DNA from: JBBDIK01 sp964640385
GTDB lineage: Bacteria; Actinomycetota; UBA4738; JBBDHU01
DNA length: 39,703 bases
NCBI GenBank assembly: GCA_964640385.1
Contig: CAZXFL010000018.1
Coordinates: forward strand, 1-39,703
Reading direction: 5' to 3'
In this document: piece by piece, positions 32,855 to 39,703 of the stretch
Layout of the letters: each line of letters starts with the position of its first letter
Numbering within the stretch: position 1 is the first letter of the stretch
The notes under the pieces: generated by a model
What the model was told of the DNA's origin: nothing
The model's input: only the letters and a program-made list of their open reading frames with translations
Databases searched by the model: none
Program-made: the position numbers and the translations under genes

Positions 32855-34126
32855 ATGAGCGAGCAACCCGTCCGCGCCCCGCACGACCACGACTCCGGCG
32901 TGGGTCTCGTGCCTGTGGACGAGGCCCGCGATCGGGTCATGTCCGCGGTCCGGCCGCTCGCGCCCATCGAACTTGCCCTGTCTGAGGCCTTCGGATGTGT
33001 GCTGGCGGAGGACATCGTCTCAGACGGGGAGTTGCCGGCGTTCGCATCGTCGGCGATGGACGGCTTCGCGGCGCGCGCGATCGACGTGGCGCCTGCAACG
33101 ACGGGGGAACCCGTGTCCCTGGCCGTCGTCGGCCGGGCCTTGATCGGGCACCGCCCCGAGTCGACGGTCGGCGGAGGAGAGGCGATGCAGATCGCGACGG
33201 GCGCTCCAGTGCCGGCGGGCGCCGACTGCGTCGTCCCGATCGAGAATTGCAGCGTAACCGGCGACACGGTCTCGGTCCTGCATCCCTCGCCGGAAGGCAA
33301 GCACATCCGCCCGGTCGGTGAGGACGTGCAGCCGGGCGACATGCTCGCGGCGAGCGGCCGGCGGTTGGGCTCCCCCGAACTCGGACTCCTAGCGGCCGCC
33401 GGATACGCGCGGGTGCCCGTGTTCCCGAAGCCTCGGGTCGCGATCATCTCGACGGGCGACGAACTGGTCGAACCCGGTAAGGAGCTGGAGTTCGGGCAGG
33501 TCCACGACTCCAACTCCTCGACCCTCGCCGGAGCCGTCCGTGAGGTCGGCGCCACACCGGTGCTTGCCGGCATCGTCCGCGACGACGTGGAGGCGCTCAA
33601 GGAAGAGGTGGTGTCGACCTTGGCGACCGCGGACATGTTCATCTCGTCGGGCGGCGTGTCGGTGGGCGAGCGCGACGTGGTCAAGGCCGCGTTCGCGCAG
33701 CGTGGGGACATCGACTTCTACCGGGTGGCGATGCAACCCGGTATGCCGCAAGGGTTCGGGGCCATCGAGGGCAAACCCTTCTTCGGCCTGCCCGGCAACC
33801 CGGTCTCGGTGTTCGTCTCGTTCGAGGTGTTCGTCCGTCCGGCGCTGCTGAAGATGATGTCGCGGCGCCAGCTCTTCCGGCCGGAGGTGATGGCGCGGCT
33901 CGACGGTGAGATCGCGGGTCCCGAGAGCAAGACGATGTTCGCTCGCGTGGCGGTTCGCCGGGACGAACAGGGTCATTTCGTTGCCAGCCCGACCGGCGGA
34001 CGCGGCTCCAACCTGATTTCGACCGTGGCGCGTGCCAACGGACTGGCGATCGTGCCTGCCGGGACGGCATCGGTGCCGGCCGGGGGCGAGTGCCGAGTCA
34101 TGGTGTTCCGATCCCTGGAGGAGTGA
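32855..34126 (+). CDS. moeA: Molybdopterin molybdenumtransferase MoeA (Glp-like)
   Basis: The 423-residue protein is a full MoeA: FGCVLAEDIVSDGELPAFAS followed by SAMDGFAARA, MQIATGAPVPAGADCVVPIE, ISTGDELVEPGKELEFGQVH, ISSGGVSVGERDVVKAAF, and the catalytic-domain FGLPGNPVSVFVSFEVFVRP. MoeA inserts molybdate into adenylylated molybdopterin. A 20-residue His/Asp-rich N-terminus precedes the domain. It is followed after one base by moaC, favouring a true cofactor role. However, the galU-moeA-membrane protein order matches the mycobacterial and corynebacterial locus where a MoeA homologue (Glp) binds FtsZ and the membrane receptor GlpR, so a cell-division function is possible. Confidence 0.9.
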   Translation: MSEQPVRAPHDHDSGVGLVPVDEARDRVMSAVRPLAPIELALSEAFGCVLAEDIVSDGELPAFASSAMDGFAARAIDVAPATTGEPVSLAVVGRALIGHRPESTVGGGEAMQIATGAPVPAGADCVVPIENCSVTGDTVSVLHPSPEGKHIRPVGEDVQPGDMLAASGRRLGSPELGLLAAAGYARVPVFPKPRVAIISTGDELVEPGKELEFGQVHDSNSSTLAGAVREVGATPVLAGIVRDDVEALKEEVVSTLATADMFISSGGVSVGERDVVKAAFAQRGDIDFYRVAMQPGMPQGFGAIEGKPFFGLPGNPVSVFVSFEVFVRPALLKMMSRRQLFRPEVMARLDGEIAGPESKTMFARVAVRRDEQGHFVASPTGGRGSNLISTVARANGLAIVPAGTASVPAGGECRVMVFRSLEE

Positions 34127-34127
34127 G

Positions 34128-34583
34128 ATGAGCGAGGCATCTCGGATCGTCGACGTCGGAGCGAAGGAGACCACCGAACGCGAGGCGGTCGCCGAGGCCG
34201 TCATCACGATGACGCCGGAGGCCTGCGGGCAGCTCCTGCAAGGGACCCCGAAAGGCGACCCTATCGAGGCCGCTCGTATCGCGGGGATCATGGCGACGAA
34301 ACGCACCCCAGACCTGCTCCCGTTCTGCCATCCCATCGCCATAACCGGCGCCGAGGTGACGGCGGACGCCGACGCGGACGCGGGGACGATCCGCGTGACC
34401 GCTCGGGTCCGTGCAGCCGATCGGACGGGGGTCGAGATGGAGGCGCTGACGGCAGCGTCGGTCGCCGCGCTCTGCCTGTACGACACCGCCAAACCTTTCG
34501 ACCGCGCCGCCCGCATCGACGGGATCCGGCTGCTCGAGAAGCGCGGCGGCAAGAGCGGGGACTACGTGGCCGACGGGGGCTGA
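34128..34583 (+). CDS. moaC: Cyclic pyranopterin monophosphate synthase MoaC
   Basis: The 151-residue protein is MoaC, which with MoaA converts GTP to cyclic pyranopterin monophosphate. Signatures: SRIVDVGAKETTEREAVAEA, AARIAGIMATKRTPDLLPFCHP with the active-site Lys and His, and DRTGVEMEALTAASVAALCL plus the KSGDY end. The usual T-S-x-L-I-P-L-C-H-P is slightly changed to T-P-D-L-L-P-F-C-H-P. A GGAGG site lies inside the end of moeA, only one base separating the stop and the ATG. No moaA, moaD, moaE or mogA is in this window. Confidence 0.93.
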   Translation: MSEASRIVDVGAKETTEREAVAEAVITMTPEACGQLLQGTPKGDPIEAARIAGIMATKRTPDLLPFCHPIAITGAEVTADADADAGTIRVTARVRAADRTGVEMEALTAASVAALCLYDTAKPFDRAARIDGIRLLEKRGGKSGDYVADGG

Positions 34584-34741
34584 GGAACCGGCCCCCGAGT
34601 CACACGAGCCTCAGTAGTGATCAGGAAAACTCAAGGAATTACAGCGATGATATTTGTATACCCATATGTAGGGCACTACGCTTCTATCCCAGCCCACATG
34701 TTGTGGCCGGTTTTTCCCCGGCGGTCGGACAGGGGGTTGGG
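34584..34741 (+). promoter_or_regulatory. AT-rich gap, likely promoter region of the GlpR-like gene
   Basis: About 65 bases (34615-34680) are strikingly AT-rich against a GC-rich background, with ATTTGTATACCCATATG giving several possible -10 boxes and short dyads (GTATAC, CATATG, GTAGGGCACTAC). The gap contains no convincing gene. It probably holds the promoter, and perhaps operators, for the downstream membrane protein. The message would have a leader of roughly 60 to 90 bases, unlike the leaderless genes around it. Confidence 0.4.
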
Positions 34742-35326
34742 ATGGATTGGTTGTTGCTCGCGGCTCTGGGCATCATATGGGCCGTCTTCCTCATTCCCTC
34801 CGTCGGACGGCGGCGGGTACACTCCCCTAGCACGACCGTTGAGGAGTTCGGGCACAACATGGATCTGCTGGCAGGCGCTGAGGGCCCGGGGGAAGGACGC
34901 TGGGTCGTGACCCCCCGTAAGGGGGTTCGATTCGTTGGGGCCCGCGAACGCCGACGGGCCCGCGTCCGTGACCGCCGCCGGCGCGTGCTGCTGTTCCTGG
35001 CCGAAGCCACCGGGGTCGTCCTGTTGATCGGGCTCTTCCCGCCGCTGCGCGGCATGCTCACGCTCGGGGTCGCGCTGGCAGGCATGACCGGTGCCTACGT
35101 GCTCCTCCTGCTGCATATCAAGAACATCGAGAGCGGGAAGCGCATCCAGGCCGCGACGAGCGGGGCCCGCGGGTCCGCCCGGTTCCGGGCCGCGGCCCCT
35201 CAGTACTCCTCGGGCCAGCGGTTCGTCGCCGTCGGGGAGTCCCGGATGCCACGGCCCTCCTACGCCGGCCTCGCTGCCTTCGGCGAGGGCGACGACTCCG
35301 TGCACGTCGTGGTGCGCGACGCCTGA
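34742..35326 (+). CDS. Three-helix membrane protein, GlpR-like
   Basis: The 194-residue protein has an N-terminal membrane helix (2-20), a cytoplasmic region with STTVEEFGHNMDLLAG and an Arg-rich stretch (65-81), two further helices (82-99, 104-125) and a 70-residue soluble tail. This layout, the short S-x-x-T-V-x-x-F-x-x-x-M-x-x-L motif and the position downstream of galU-moeA fit the actinobacterial proteins typified by Rv0996 and corynebacterial GlpR, the membrane receptor of the MoeA-like Glp. The match is by pattern and synteny, not alignment. ATG 34742 starts right at the first helix. Confidence 0.6.
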   Translation: MDWLLLAALGIIWAVFLIPSVGRRRVHSPSTTVEEFGHNMDLLAGAEGPGEGRWVVTPRKGVRFVGARERRRARVRDRRRRVLLFLAEATGVVLLIGLFPPLRGMLTLGVALAGMTGAYVLLLLHIKNIESGKRIQAATSGARGSARFRAAAPQYSSGQRFVAVGESRMPRPSYAGLAAFGEGDDSVHVVVRDA

Positions 35327-35366
35327 CGGTTCGCGTTCCGCCCCCCATCCGTGAGAGTCTGCACAC

Positions 35367-35978
35367 GTGGATCTCGACGCCCTGACCACGGAGTTCCAGC
35401 GCCGCTTCGACGCCAAGATGGCCGCCCGAGAGCGCGCCCTCCCCGCCGCTCGCCAGACCGTGCGATCCTCGGCCAACGCCATCCGGGCGATCCATCGCCT
35501 CGAGTTCGAGCTGGCCGAGCGGTTGATGGCCGAGGCCAAGACCTCGCTCGATCAGGCCTTCGCCGCCACTGCCGACCACCTGGACTTCCGCTACGCCGGA
35601 TACGTGCTCGACGCCGAGAAGGAATACACCGAGGCCCGGCTGACCTTTGCCGTGGTGAGGGGTGAGCCCCTTCCGCACCCGGACGAACTCGGCGTGGAGG
35701 TGGCTCCGTACCTCGGCGGGATGTCCGAGGCGATCGGCGAGGCCCGTCGACATCTCCTGGACCGGCTCCGCAAGGGCGAGGTGGAGCAGGGGGAGCGGCT
35801 GCTGGAGGCGATGGACGACATGTACGCGGTCCTGGTGGCGATGGACTACCCGGACGCGATCACCGGGAACCTGCGCCGGTACACCGATGTGGCGCGCGGC
35901 ATCCTTGAGAGGACGCGCGGAGACCTTACGATGAGTATCGTGCTGACCCGGCACACGGAGGTAGTGGCCAGCGGATGA
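35367..35978 (+). CDS. Translin-family protein
   Basis: The 203-residue, all-helical protein resembles translin/TRAX, mostly described in eukaryotes and archaea as RNA- or ssDNA-binding proteins and RNases. The EKEYTEARLTFAVVRGE helix, PDELGVEVAPYLGGMSEAIG, LLEAMDDMYAVLVAMDYPDA and the ending LRRYTDVARGILERTRGDLT match the archaeal-type form. Glu86 and Glu89 have the spacing of the catalytic TRAX pair, with Asp150/Asp151 as a possible third ligand; nuclease activity is inference. GTG start with a weak -10-like GAGTCT six bases before. It overlaps the next gene by four bases. Confidence 0.72.
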   Translation: MDLDALTTEFQRRFDAKMAARERALPAARQTVRSSANAIRAIHRLEFELAERLMAEAKTSLDQAFAATADHLDFRYAGYVLDAEKEYTEARLTFAVVRGEPLPHPDELGVEVAPYLGGMSEAIGEARRHLLDRLRKGEVEQGERLLEAMDDMYAVLVAMDYPDAITGNLRRYTDVARGILERTRGDLTMSIVLTRHTEVVASG

Positions 35979-36373
35979 AGACGAAGGAAGCGGTCAAGGA
36001 CGGGCTCCAGGATTCCCTCGCCCAGGAACTGGAGGATGGTGAGCGCGTCATCGCGGCCGCGGTCGGCATGGTCGGTTCCGGAGTGTGGGGTCCGACCGGG
36101 ATGATCGCCAAGTGGTGCTACTTCGGCGTGACCGATCGGCGGGTGATCGTCCTGTCGCTCTCGCGCTGGTCCTACCGGGTCAAGGGCCTCTGGTTCGAGG
36201 ATACGCTGACCGACGTCGAGGCCGGCGGCAATCAGACCGGCGAACTGTGGAACTCGTTCCTGTACCGGCGTCCGGACGGCACGAGCCTGAGGGTGAACTA
36301 CCACCGGTTCTGGGCCGACGATATGACCAAGGTCGTCAACGCGCTCGTCGCCCCTGCGGCAGCCGCGGGCTGA
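35975..36373 (+). CDS. Small hypothetical protein coupled to the translin-family gene
   Basis: The 132-residue protein starts in the stop of the translin-family gene (ATGA), so the two are co-translated. It has an N-terminal helix (KEAVKDGLQDSLAQELEDGE), then GTTERVIAAA-like strands and the segment YFGVTDRRVIVLSLSRWSYR, a pattern typical of bacterial PH-like domains (VTDRRVIVL), and ends with a C-terminal helix and Ala-rich tail. A lipid- or protein-binding PH-like fold is likely; function unknown. Confidence 0.65.
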   Translation: MKTKEAVKDGLQDSLAQELEDGERVIAAAVGMVGSGVWGPTGMIAKWCYFGVTDRRVIVLSLSRWSYRVKGLWFEDTLTDVEAGGNQTGELWNSFLYRRPDGTSLRVNYHRFWADDMTKVVNALVAPAAAAG

Positions 36374-36447
36374 GCAGAGCACGTCCGGGGCCGTATCGCC
36401 ATGCGCCTGCCTTGTCCACCGGGGCATGTTCGTGCGAGACTCCGTGG

Positions 36448-37647
36448 GTGAACGGGCCGCAGAACGCCGCCCAGCTCTCCCGCCGGAGGTTCCTCCAGCG
36501 GGCTGGCGTCGTGGCCGGTGTGGGGACCATCGCGCCATTCACCTTCATCCCGACCGCCGCTGCCGGTGCCGGCCTGGATCGGTTCATCAAGCGGAAGGTT
36601 CGCGAGGCGGGAACGATGGGTATCTCGGCCGCTGTCGTCAGGGGCAACGAGGTCGTGTGGTCGGGCGGATACGGCTGGGCGGACAAGGAGGGCGGCATCC
36701 CCGCGAGCCCCGACACCGTCTGGATGCAGGCCTCGGTGTCCAAGACCGTCACCTGTGCCGGCGTGATGGCGCTCGTCGAGGATGGATCACTCGATCTGGA
36801 CGCCGATGTGAACGACTACCTGCCGTTCGATGTGCGCATCCCGGCGGCGCCCTCGGCTCCGATCACGTTGCGGCAGCTGCTCACGCATACCTCGGCGATC
36901 CGGGACCGCTGGAGCGTGTGGGGCGGCATCTACTCGCCCGGGACGCTGTATTCAGCCGGCGATTCGCCCATCTCCCTCTATGACTTCCTCGAGGACTACC
37001 TCGTGCCGGGGATGCCCGAGTACCAGTCCAGCAACTTCTACGACAGGATGCCCGGGGACAAGTACTCCTATTCGAACATCGCGGTCGACGTGGCGGCCCT
37101 GGTCGCACAGACGGTCGGCGGCACCGACTTCAATGAGCTGTGCAAGTCGCGGATCCTCACGCCGCTCGGGATCACCGACGCGGGGTTCAAGCTCGCCGAC
37201 ATCGGCACGCCGGATCTGGCTATGCCCTACCGGTACCACAACGACACCGGCGATTTCGACCCGTACTTCCAGTACGGGTATCCCGACTACCCGTGCGGAG
37301 CGCTCAGGGTCAGCGCGCCGAACCTGGCGCGCTGGCTGGGGGCGTTCACGCGCTTCGGCATCTTCCAGGGCGTCCGGGTGCTCGACGAGGCCACCGTCAG
37401 GGAGATCCGCAAGAACCAGCTGAAGGGCTTGGTGTACTGGCCCCAGGGGTTGATCTGGTACGGCGAAACCCACCAAGGCTACCCCGTGATGGGGCACACG
37501 GGCGGGGATTACGGCGTCAGCACGCGCATGTTCTTCCGCACCGACAAGCAGATCGGTGTGTGCACGATGACCAACACGTATCTGGGCGGGCGCCGGTGGT
37601 CGGCGTTCCGCGATGTCGAACGGGAGCTGTTCGACCGGTTCGGCTAG
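36448..37647 (+). CDS. Tat-exported serine hydrolase, class C beta-lactamase family
   Basis: The 399-residue protein has a twin-arginine signal (SRRRFLQRAGVVAGVGTIAP, residues 11-30) and a serine beta-lactamase-like domain: S96-V-S-K99 (S-x-x-K), Y208-S-N210 in KYSYSNIAVD, and HTGG near the C-terminus. These are the three conserved motifs of family S12/class C proteins. Members include D-aminopeptidases, esterases and penicillin-binding-like enzymes; this is not evidence of antibiotic resistance. GTG 36448 has GAGACT six bases before, possibly a leaderless promoter. Confidence 0.85.
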   Translation: MNGPQNAAQLSRRRFLQRAGVVAGVGTIAPFTFIPTAAAGAGLDRFIKRKVREAGTMGISAAVVRGNEVVWSGGYGWADKEGGIPASPDTVWMQASVSKTVTCAGVMALVEDGSLDLDADVNDYLPFDVRIPAAPSAPITLRQLLTHTSAIRDRWSVWGGIYSPGTLYSAGDSPISLYDFLEDYLVPGMPEYQSSNFYDRMPGDKYSYSNIAVDVAALVAQTVGGTDFNELCKSRILTPLGITDAGFKLADIGTPDLAMPYRYHNDTGDFDPYFQYGYPDYPCGALRVSAPNLARWLGAFTRFGIFQGVRVLDEATVREIRKNQLKGLVYWPQGLIWYGETHQGYPVMGHTGGDYGVSTRMFFRTDKQIGVCTMTNTYLGGRRWSAFRDVERELFDRFG

Positions 37648-37678
37648 GCCCTCCCCCACCTGATCGCAGAACCCAGGA

Positions 37679-37684
37679 TAGGGT
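37679..37684 (+). promoter_or_regulatory. -10 box, leaderless promoter of the M1 peptidase gene
   Basis: TAGGGT is six bases before GTG 37691. This selects the GTG over the ATG three bases later. Confidence 0.5.
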
Positions 37685-37690
37685 CGAAGG

Positions 37691-39073
37691 GTGATGCTTC
37701 GCGCATGGTCCGCCGGTTTGCTCAGCGCCTTGGTCGTTTCTGTGTCTTGCGTCGGCGGGGTGACGGCGGAGGCGGAGGAGCGAGACGAGCGGGCGGCCGC
37801 GCCGTCGGCGGTGAGTCCCGGCGATCAGCGGTACGGCGTGGCGGCAACCTTCGACGCCGAACGGCGCCGGCTGACCGGCATCGAGACGGTCTCGTTCACG
37901 AACACGGGCGCGTCACCGATGATGTCGGTGTTCCTGCGTCTGTGGCCGAATGGACAGACGACGTGCGGGAAGCCGTTCGTGGTGGTCGACCGGGTGACCG
38001 GGGGTACCGCAGGCGCGCCGACGGTGGGGTGCACCGAGCTGCCCATCCGGCTCGCGGCCCCGATCCCGCCGGGCGGGACGGGGGAGCTCTCGTTCCGGTT
38101 CCGTGACACGGTCCCGGAGAACTGGAACTTCCGCTACGGGGTCTCGGGCGATGCGGTGTTCCTGGGGAACGCGTTCCCTATCCTGGCGCTGACCGACGAG
38201 ATGGGAACCCATCACGAGCCGTACGCCCTCGCGGGGGAGTCGACGTATTCGTCGGTCGCGGCGTGGGACGTGACCCTCACCGTTCCGCGCGGCGTGCAGG
38301 CGGCCACAACCGGAGCGGTGACGTCCCGAACGTCGCTGTCCGGCGGGCGGACGGAGCTGCGGATCGAGGCTCCGATCGAGCGCGACTTCGCGATGGCGAT
38401 CGGGCGGTTCCGCGTTTCGTCGACGACGGCTCAAGGTATCCGCATCCGCTACTTCGCCCAGCCGTCGAGCCGCGTGCCGGATGCCGATGTGCTGCGGTGG
38501 GCGCGCGAGGCTGTGGATTCGTTCACCGACCACTACGGACCGTACGACCAGCCCGAGATCGATCTGGTCGGCGGCATCTGGGGCGTCAACGGTTTCGAGT
38601 ACCCGAGCCTGCTGATGACCGTGCCCAACCGCGACATCGTGATCCACGAGGTCGCGCACCTGTGGTGGTACTCGATGGTGGGGAACAACCAGTGGGCGGC
38701 GCCCTGGACGGATGAGAGTTTCGCGGAGTTCTCGACGCGGCGTCTGAAAGGAACGATCGCCGCCTGCGACCCCGATCACCCCTTCGCAGGGGTCGGTGGG
38801 GATGTGCCACTCGATGCCGACATGGGAACGTTCGAGGCCGAGGGTCACTACGTGGGAACCGTGTACGTCGGCGGCCCCTGCGTCCTCGAACGGCTGCGGG
38901 GTGACTGGGGCGACGCCCGCTTCGATGCGTTCATGGCCGGGCTGGTGGCAGACCATCGCGGCGGGTTCGTGGATACCTGCACCGTGATCGGCGCGATCCA
39001 CGCCGCCGCGCCGCCCGGATACGACATCGACGACTTCCTCGAGACGGCCCGGCTGGCGTCCGCCGATTGCTGA
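37691..39073 (+). CDS. Secreted M1-family zinc metallopeptidase
   Basis: The 460-residue protein has an N-terminal signal peptide with a cysteine (SVSC) that only weakly fits a lipobox, then the gluzincin beta-saddle and catalytic domain. The zinc motif HEVAHLWWYSMVGNNQW, with the downstream Glu in WTDESFAEF, is H-E-x-x-H-(x18)-E. NGFEYPSLLMTV is the bacterial version of the G-x-M-E-N exopeptidase loop. It should cleave amino-terminal residues from peptides outside the cell. It is shorter than PepN and lacks the C-terminal ERAP-like domain. It follows the serine hydrolase by 43 bases but has its own promoter. Confidence 0.87.
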   Translation: MMLRAWSAGLLSALVVSVSCVGGVTAEAEERDERAAAPSAVSPGDQRYGVAATFDAERRRLTGIETVSFTNTGASPMMSVFLRLWPNGQTTCGKPFVVVDRVTGGTAGAPTVGCTELPIRLAAPIPPGGTGELSFRFRDTVPENWNFRYGVSGDAVFLGNAFPILALTDEMGTHHEPYALAGESTYSSVAAWDVTLTVPRGVQAATTGAVTSRTSLSGGRTELRIEAPIERDFAMAIGRFRVSSTTAQGIRIRYFAQPSSRVPDADVLRWAREAVDSFTDHYGPYDQPEIDLVGGIWGVNGFEYPSLLMTVPNRDIVIHEVAHLWWYSMVGNNQWAAPWTDESFAEFSTRRLKGTIAACDPDHPFAGVGGDVPLDADMGTFEAEGHYVGTVYVGGPCVLERLRGDWGDARFDAFMAGLVADHRGGFVDTCTVIGAIHAAAPPGYDIDDFLETARLASADC

Positions 39074-39128
39074 GCGAGGCCGGCCCTCGGGCTTGACGGC
39101 GGCCTCCGTCAGCTCTATCATCCGTGGA

Positions 39129-39147
39129 TATATCGATACTCGATATA
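39129..39147 (+). promoter_or_regulatory. Palindromic operator in front of the PadR gene
   Basis: TATATCGA and TCGATATA form a perfect 8-base inverted repeat around TAC. The element lies 28 bases before the ATG at 39175 and is AT-rich in a GC-rich background. PadR proteins often bind TATATCGATATA-like dyads in their own promoters, and this one overlaps a possible -10 (GATACT). Confidence 0.65.
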
Positions 39148-39174
39148 GCTGGCAGGCACGGAGAGGCCCGGACG

Positions 39175-39558
39175 ATGGTGGGAACGAAGACGCAGGACCC
39201 GTCGGGGTTCCTGCCGTTGCCCCAGGCCTCGCTCCACATCCTGCTGGCACTCCGGGACGGGGAGAAGCACGGCTACGCCATCATGGGCGAGGTTGAGCAG
39301 TTGAGCGGGGGGGCCGTCAAGATGGGCCCCGGCACGCTCTACGGCTCGATCAAGCGCATGCTGGCCGGCGGGCTCATCGAAGAGACCGACGAGCGGCCGG
39401 ACCCTGAACTGGATGATCAACGTCGTCGCTACTACCGGCTCTCCGGCCTGGGGCAGCGGGTGTGCGACGCGGAACTCGGGCGTCTGCAGGCGCTCGTCGA
39501 TCGGGCGAACCGCGGCCCGCGGGCCCGCGGGTTCGTGGCTCGTCCGAAGGAGGCATGA
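39175..39558 (+). CDS. PadR-family transcriptional regulator
   Basis: The 127-residue protein is a compact PadR winged-helix regulator: LPLPQASLHILLALRDGEKHGYAIMGEVE followed here in short form by GTLYGSIKRMLAGGLIEETD and DQRRRYYRLSGLGQRV, then a short C-terminal dimerisation helix. PadR repressors often sense phenolic or membrane-active compounds and control exporters. ATG 39175 fits the family; the frame is open 17 codons upstream, through the operator. It overlaps the next gene (ATGA at 39555-39558), which it most likely regulates together with itself. Confidence 0.85.
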   Translation: MVGTKTQDPSGFLPLPQASLHILLALRDGEKHGYAIMGEVEQLSGGAVKMGPGTLYGSIKRMLAGGLIEETDERPDPELDDQRRRYYRLSGLGQRVCDAELGRLQALVDRANRGPRARGFVARPKEA

Positions 39559-39703
39559 GGATGAACACCACACCTGAACGCTCACTTGCCATGCACCAAC
39601 GGCTCTACCGCACGATGCTGCTCGCCTATCCGCGCGCCTTCCGCCAGGTCTACGGGGCGGACATGGTGCAGGTGTTCGGTGACCGGCTCCGCGCGGAACG
39701 GGA
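39555..39703 (+). CDS. Start of a PadR-associated protein (partial, cut by window end)
   Basis: The first 49 residues are present. After a short polar start they read RLYRTMLLAYPRAFRQVYGA, then DMVQVFGDRLRAER, a pattern I recognise as the cytoplasmic N-terminal helix pair (YPRxFRxxYGxxM) placed before the membrane part of PadR-linked permeases or small membrane proteins. The start ATG overlaps the padR stop; ATG 39561 is an alternative. Function beyond this cannot be seen. Confidence 0.65.
   Translation, partial: MRMNTTPERSLAMHQRLYRTMLLAYPRAFRQVYGADMVQVFGDRLRAER

Noticed and set aside
36448..37647. Antibiotic-resistance beta-lactamase
   Set aside because: The S-x-x-K, YSN and HTGG motifs define the whole S12 family, most of which are esterases or peptidases; nothing specific to beta-lactam hydrolysis is visible.
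1..39703. tRNA, rRNA, CRISPR arrays, insertion sequences or phage genes
   Set aside because: By eye I found no tandem repeat-spacer pattern, no transposase or integrase motif and no cloverleaf-like intergenic sequence; gaps are mostly under 170 bases. A tRNA scan was not possible.

Overview
The window is GC-rich with very high third-position GC, gene-dense and full of 4-base start/stop overlaps. Gene content (twin-arginine signals, TldD/TldE, a galU-moeA-membrane protein block, a DUF6642-like protein, a translin-family protein) points to an uncultivated or deep-branching actinomycete (Actinomycetota). This placement is inferred from style and gene content; there is no rRNA or tRNA to confirm it. 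I saw no CRISPR array, integrase, transposase or phage block, so this looks like ordinary chromosome with a few decayed genes.

Layout. 1-4.5 kb: a homocysteine S-methyltransferase-like enzyme, a coupled methyltransferase/UbiA-like membrane protein pair, a cupredoxin lipoprotein and an aldo/keto reductase. 4.7-8 kb: a small secreted protein, a strong terminator followed by a relic of a flavin amine oxidase, a sugar-nucleotide epimerase and a frameshifted glycosyltransferase. 8-13 kb: a cupin, acetolactate decarboxylase, a 62-residue protein and two large polytopic membrane proteins that converge with a 99-base overlap. 13-19 kb: a caspase-like DUF6642-type protein, TldD/TldE, an MFS exporter and two tandem GNAT acetyltransferases. 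19-21 kb: an OmpR-type response regulator and its histidine kinase. 21.1-26.6 kb: a six-gene operon in which every junction overlaps by four bases; it combines two nucleotide-sugar-type transferases, a membrane-anchored sulfite-oxidase-type molybdoenzyme, two membrane proteins and an epimerase carrying a zinc-ribbon-like insert. 26.6-30.2 kb: a DM13 protein, then a minus-strand run of FmdB, MTA phosphorylase, a 58-residue protein, a SAF/CpaB-like protein and undecaprenyl-diphosphatase. 30.3-36.4 kb: a degenerate receiver/HD-GYP protein, GalU, a histidine-kinase relic, MoeA, MoaC, a GlpR-like membrane protein, a translin-family protein and a small partner. 36.4-39.7 kb: a Tat-exported serine hydrolase, an M1 metallopeptidase, and a PadR repressor with a perfect palindrome in front, followed by a truncated membrane-protein gene.

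Two themes recur. First, many operon-leading genes lack a Shine-Dalgarno sequence and instead carry a TANNNT -10 box 6 to 9 bases before the start codon, the signature of leaderless transcription; this fixes several starts. Second, two conserved enzymes (MTA phosphorylase and undecaprenyl-diphosphatase) have conserved N-termini that extend beyond any ATG/GTG/TTG, pointing to CTG and ATC/GTC initiation or to small sequence errors. Functionally, MoeA/MoaC could supply cofactor to the molybdoenzyme, and GalU, the epimerases and the glycosyltransferases suggest envelope-glycan synthesis.
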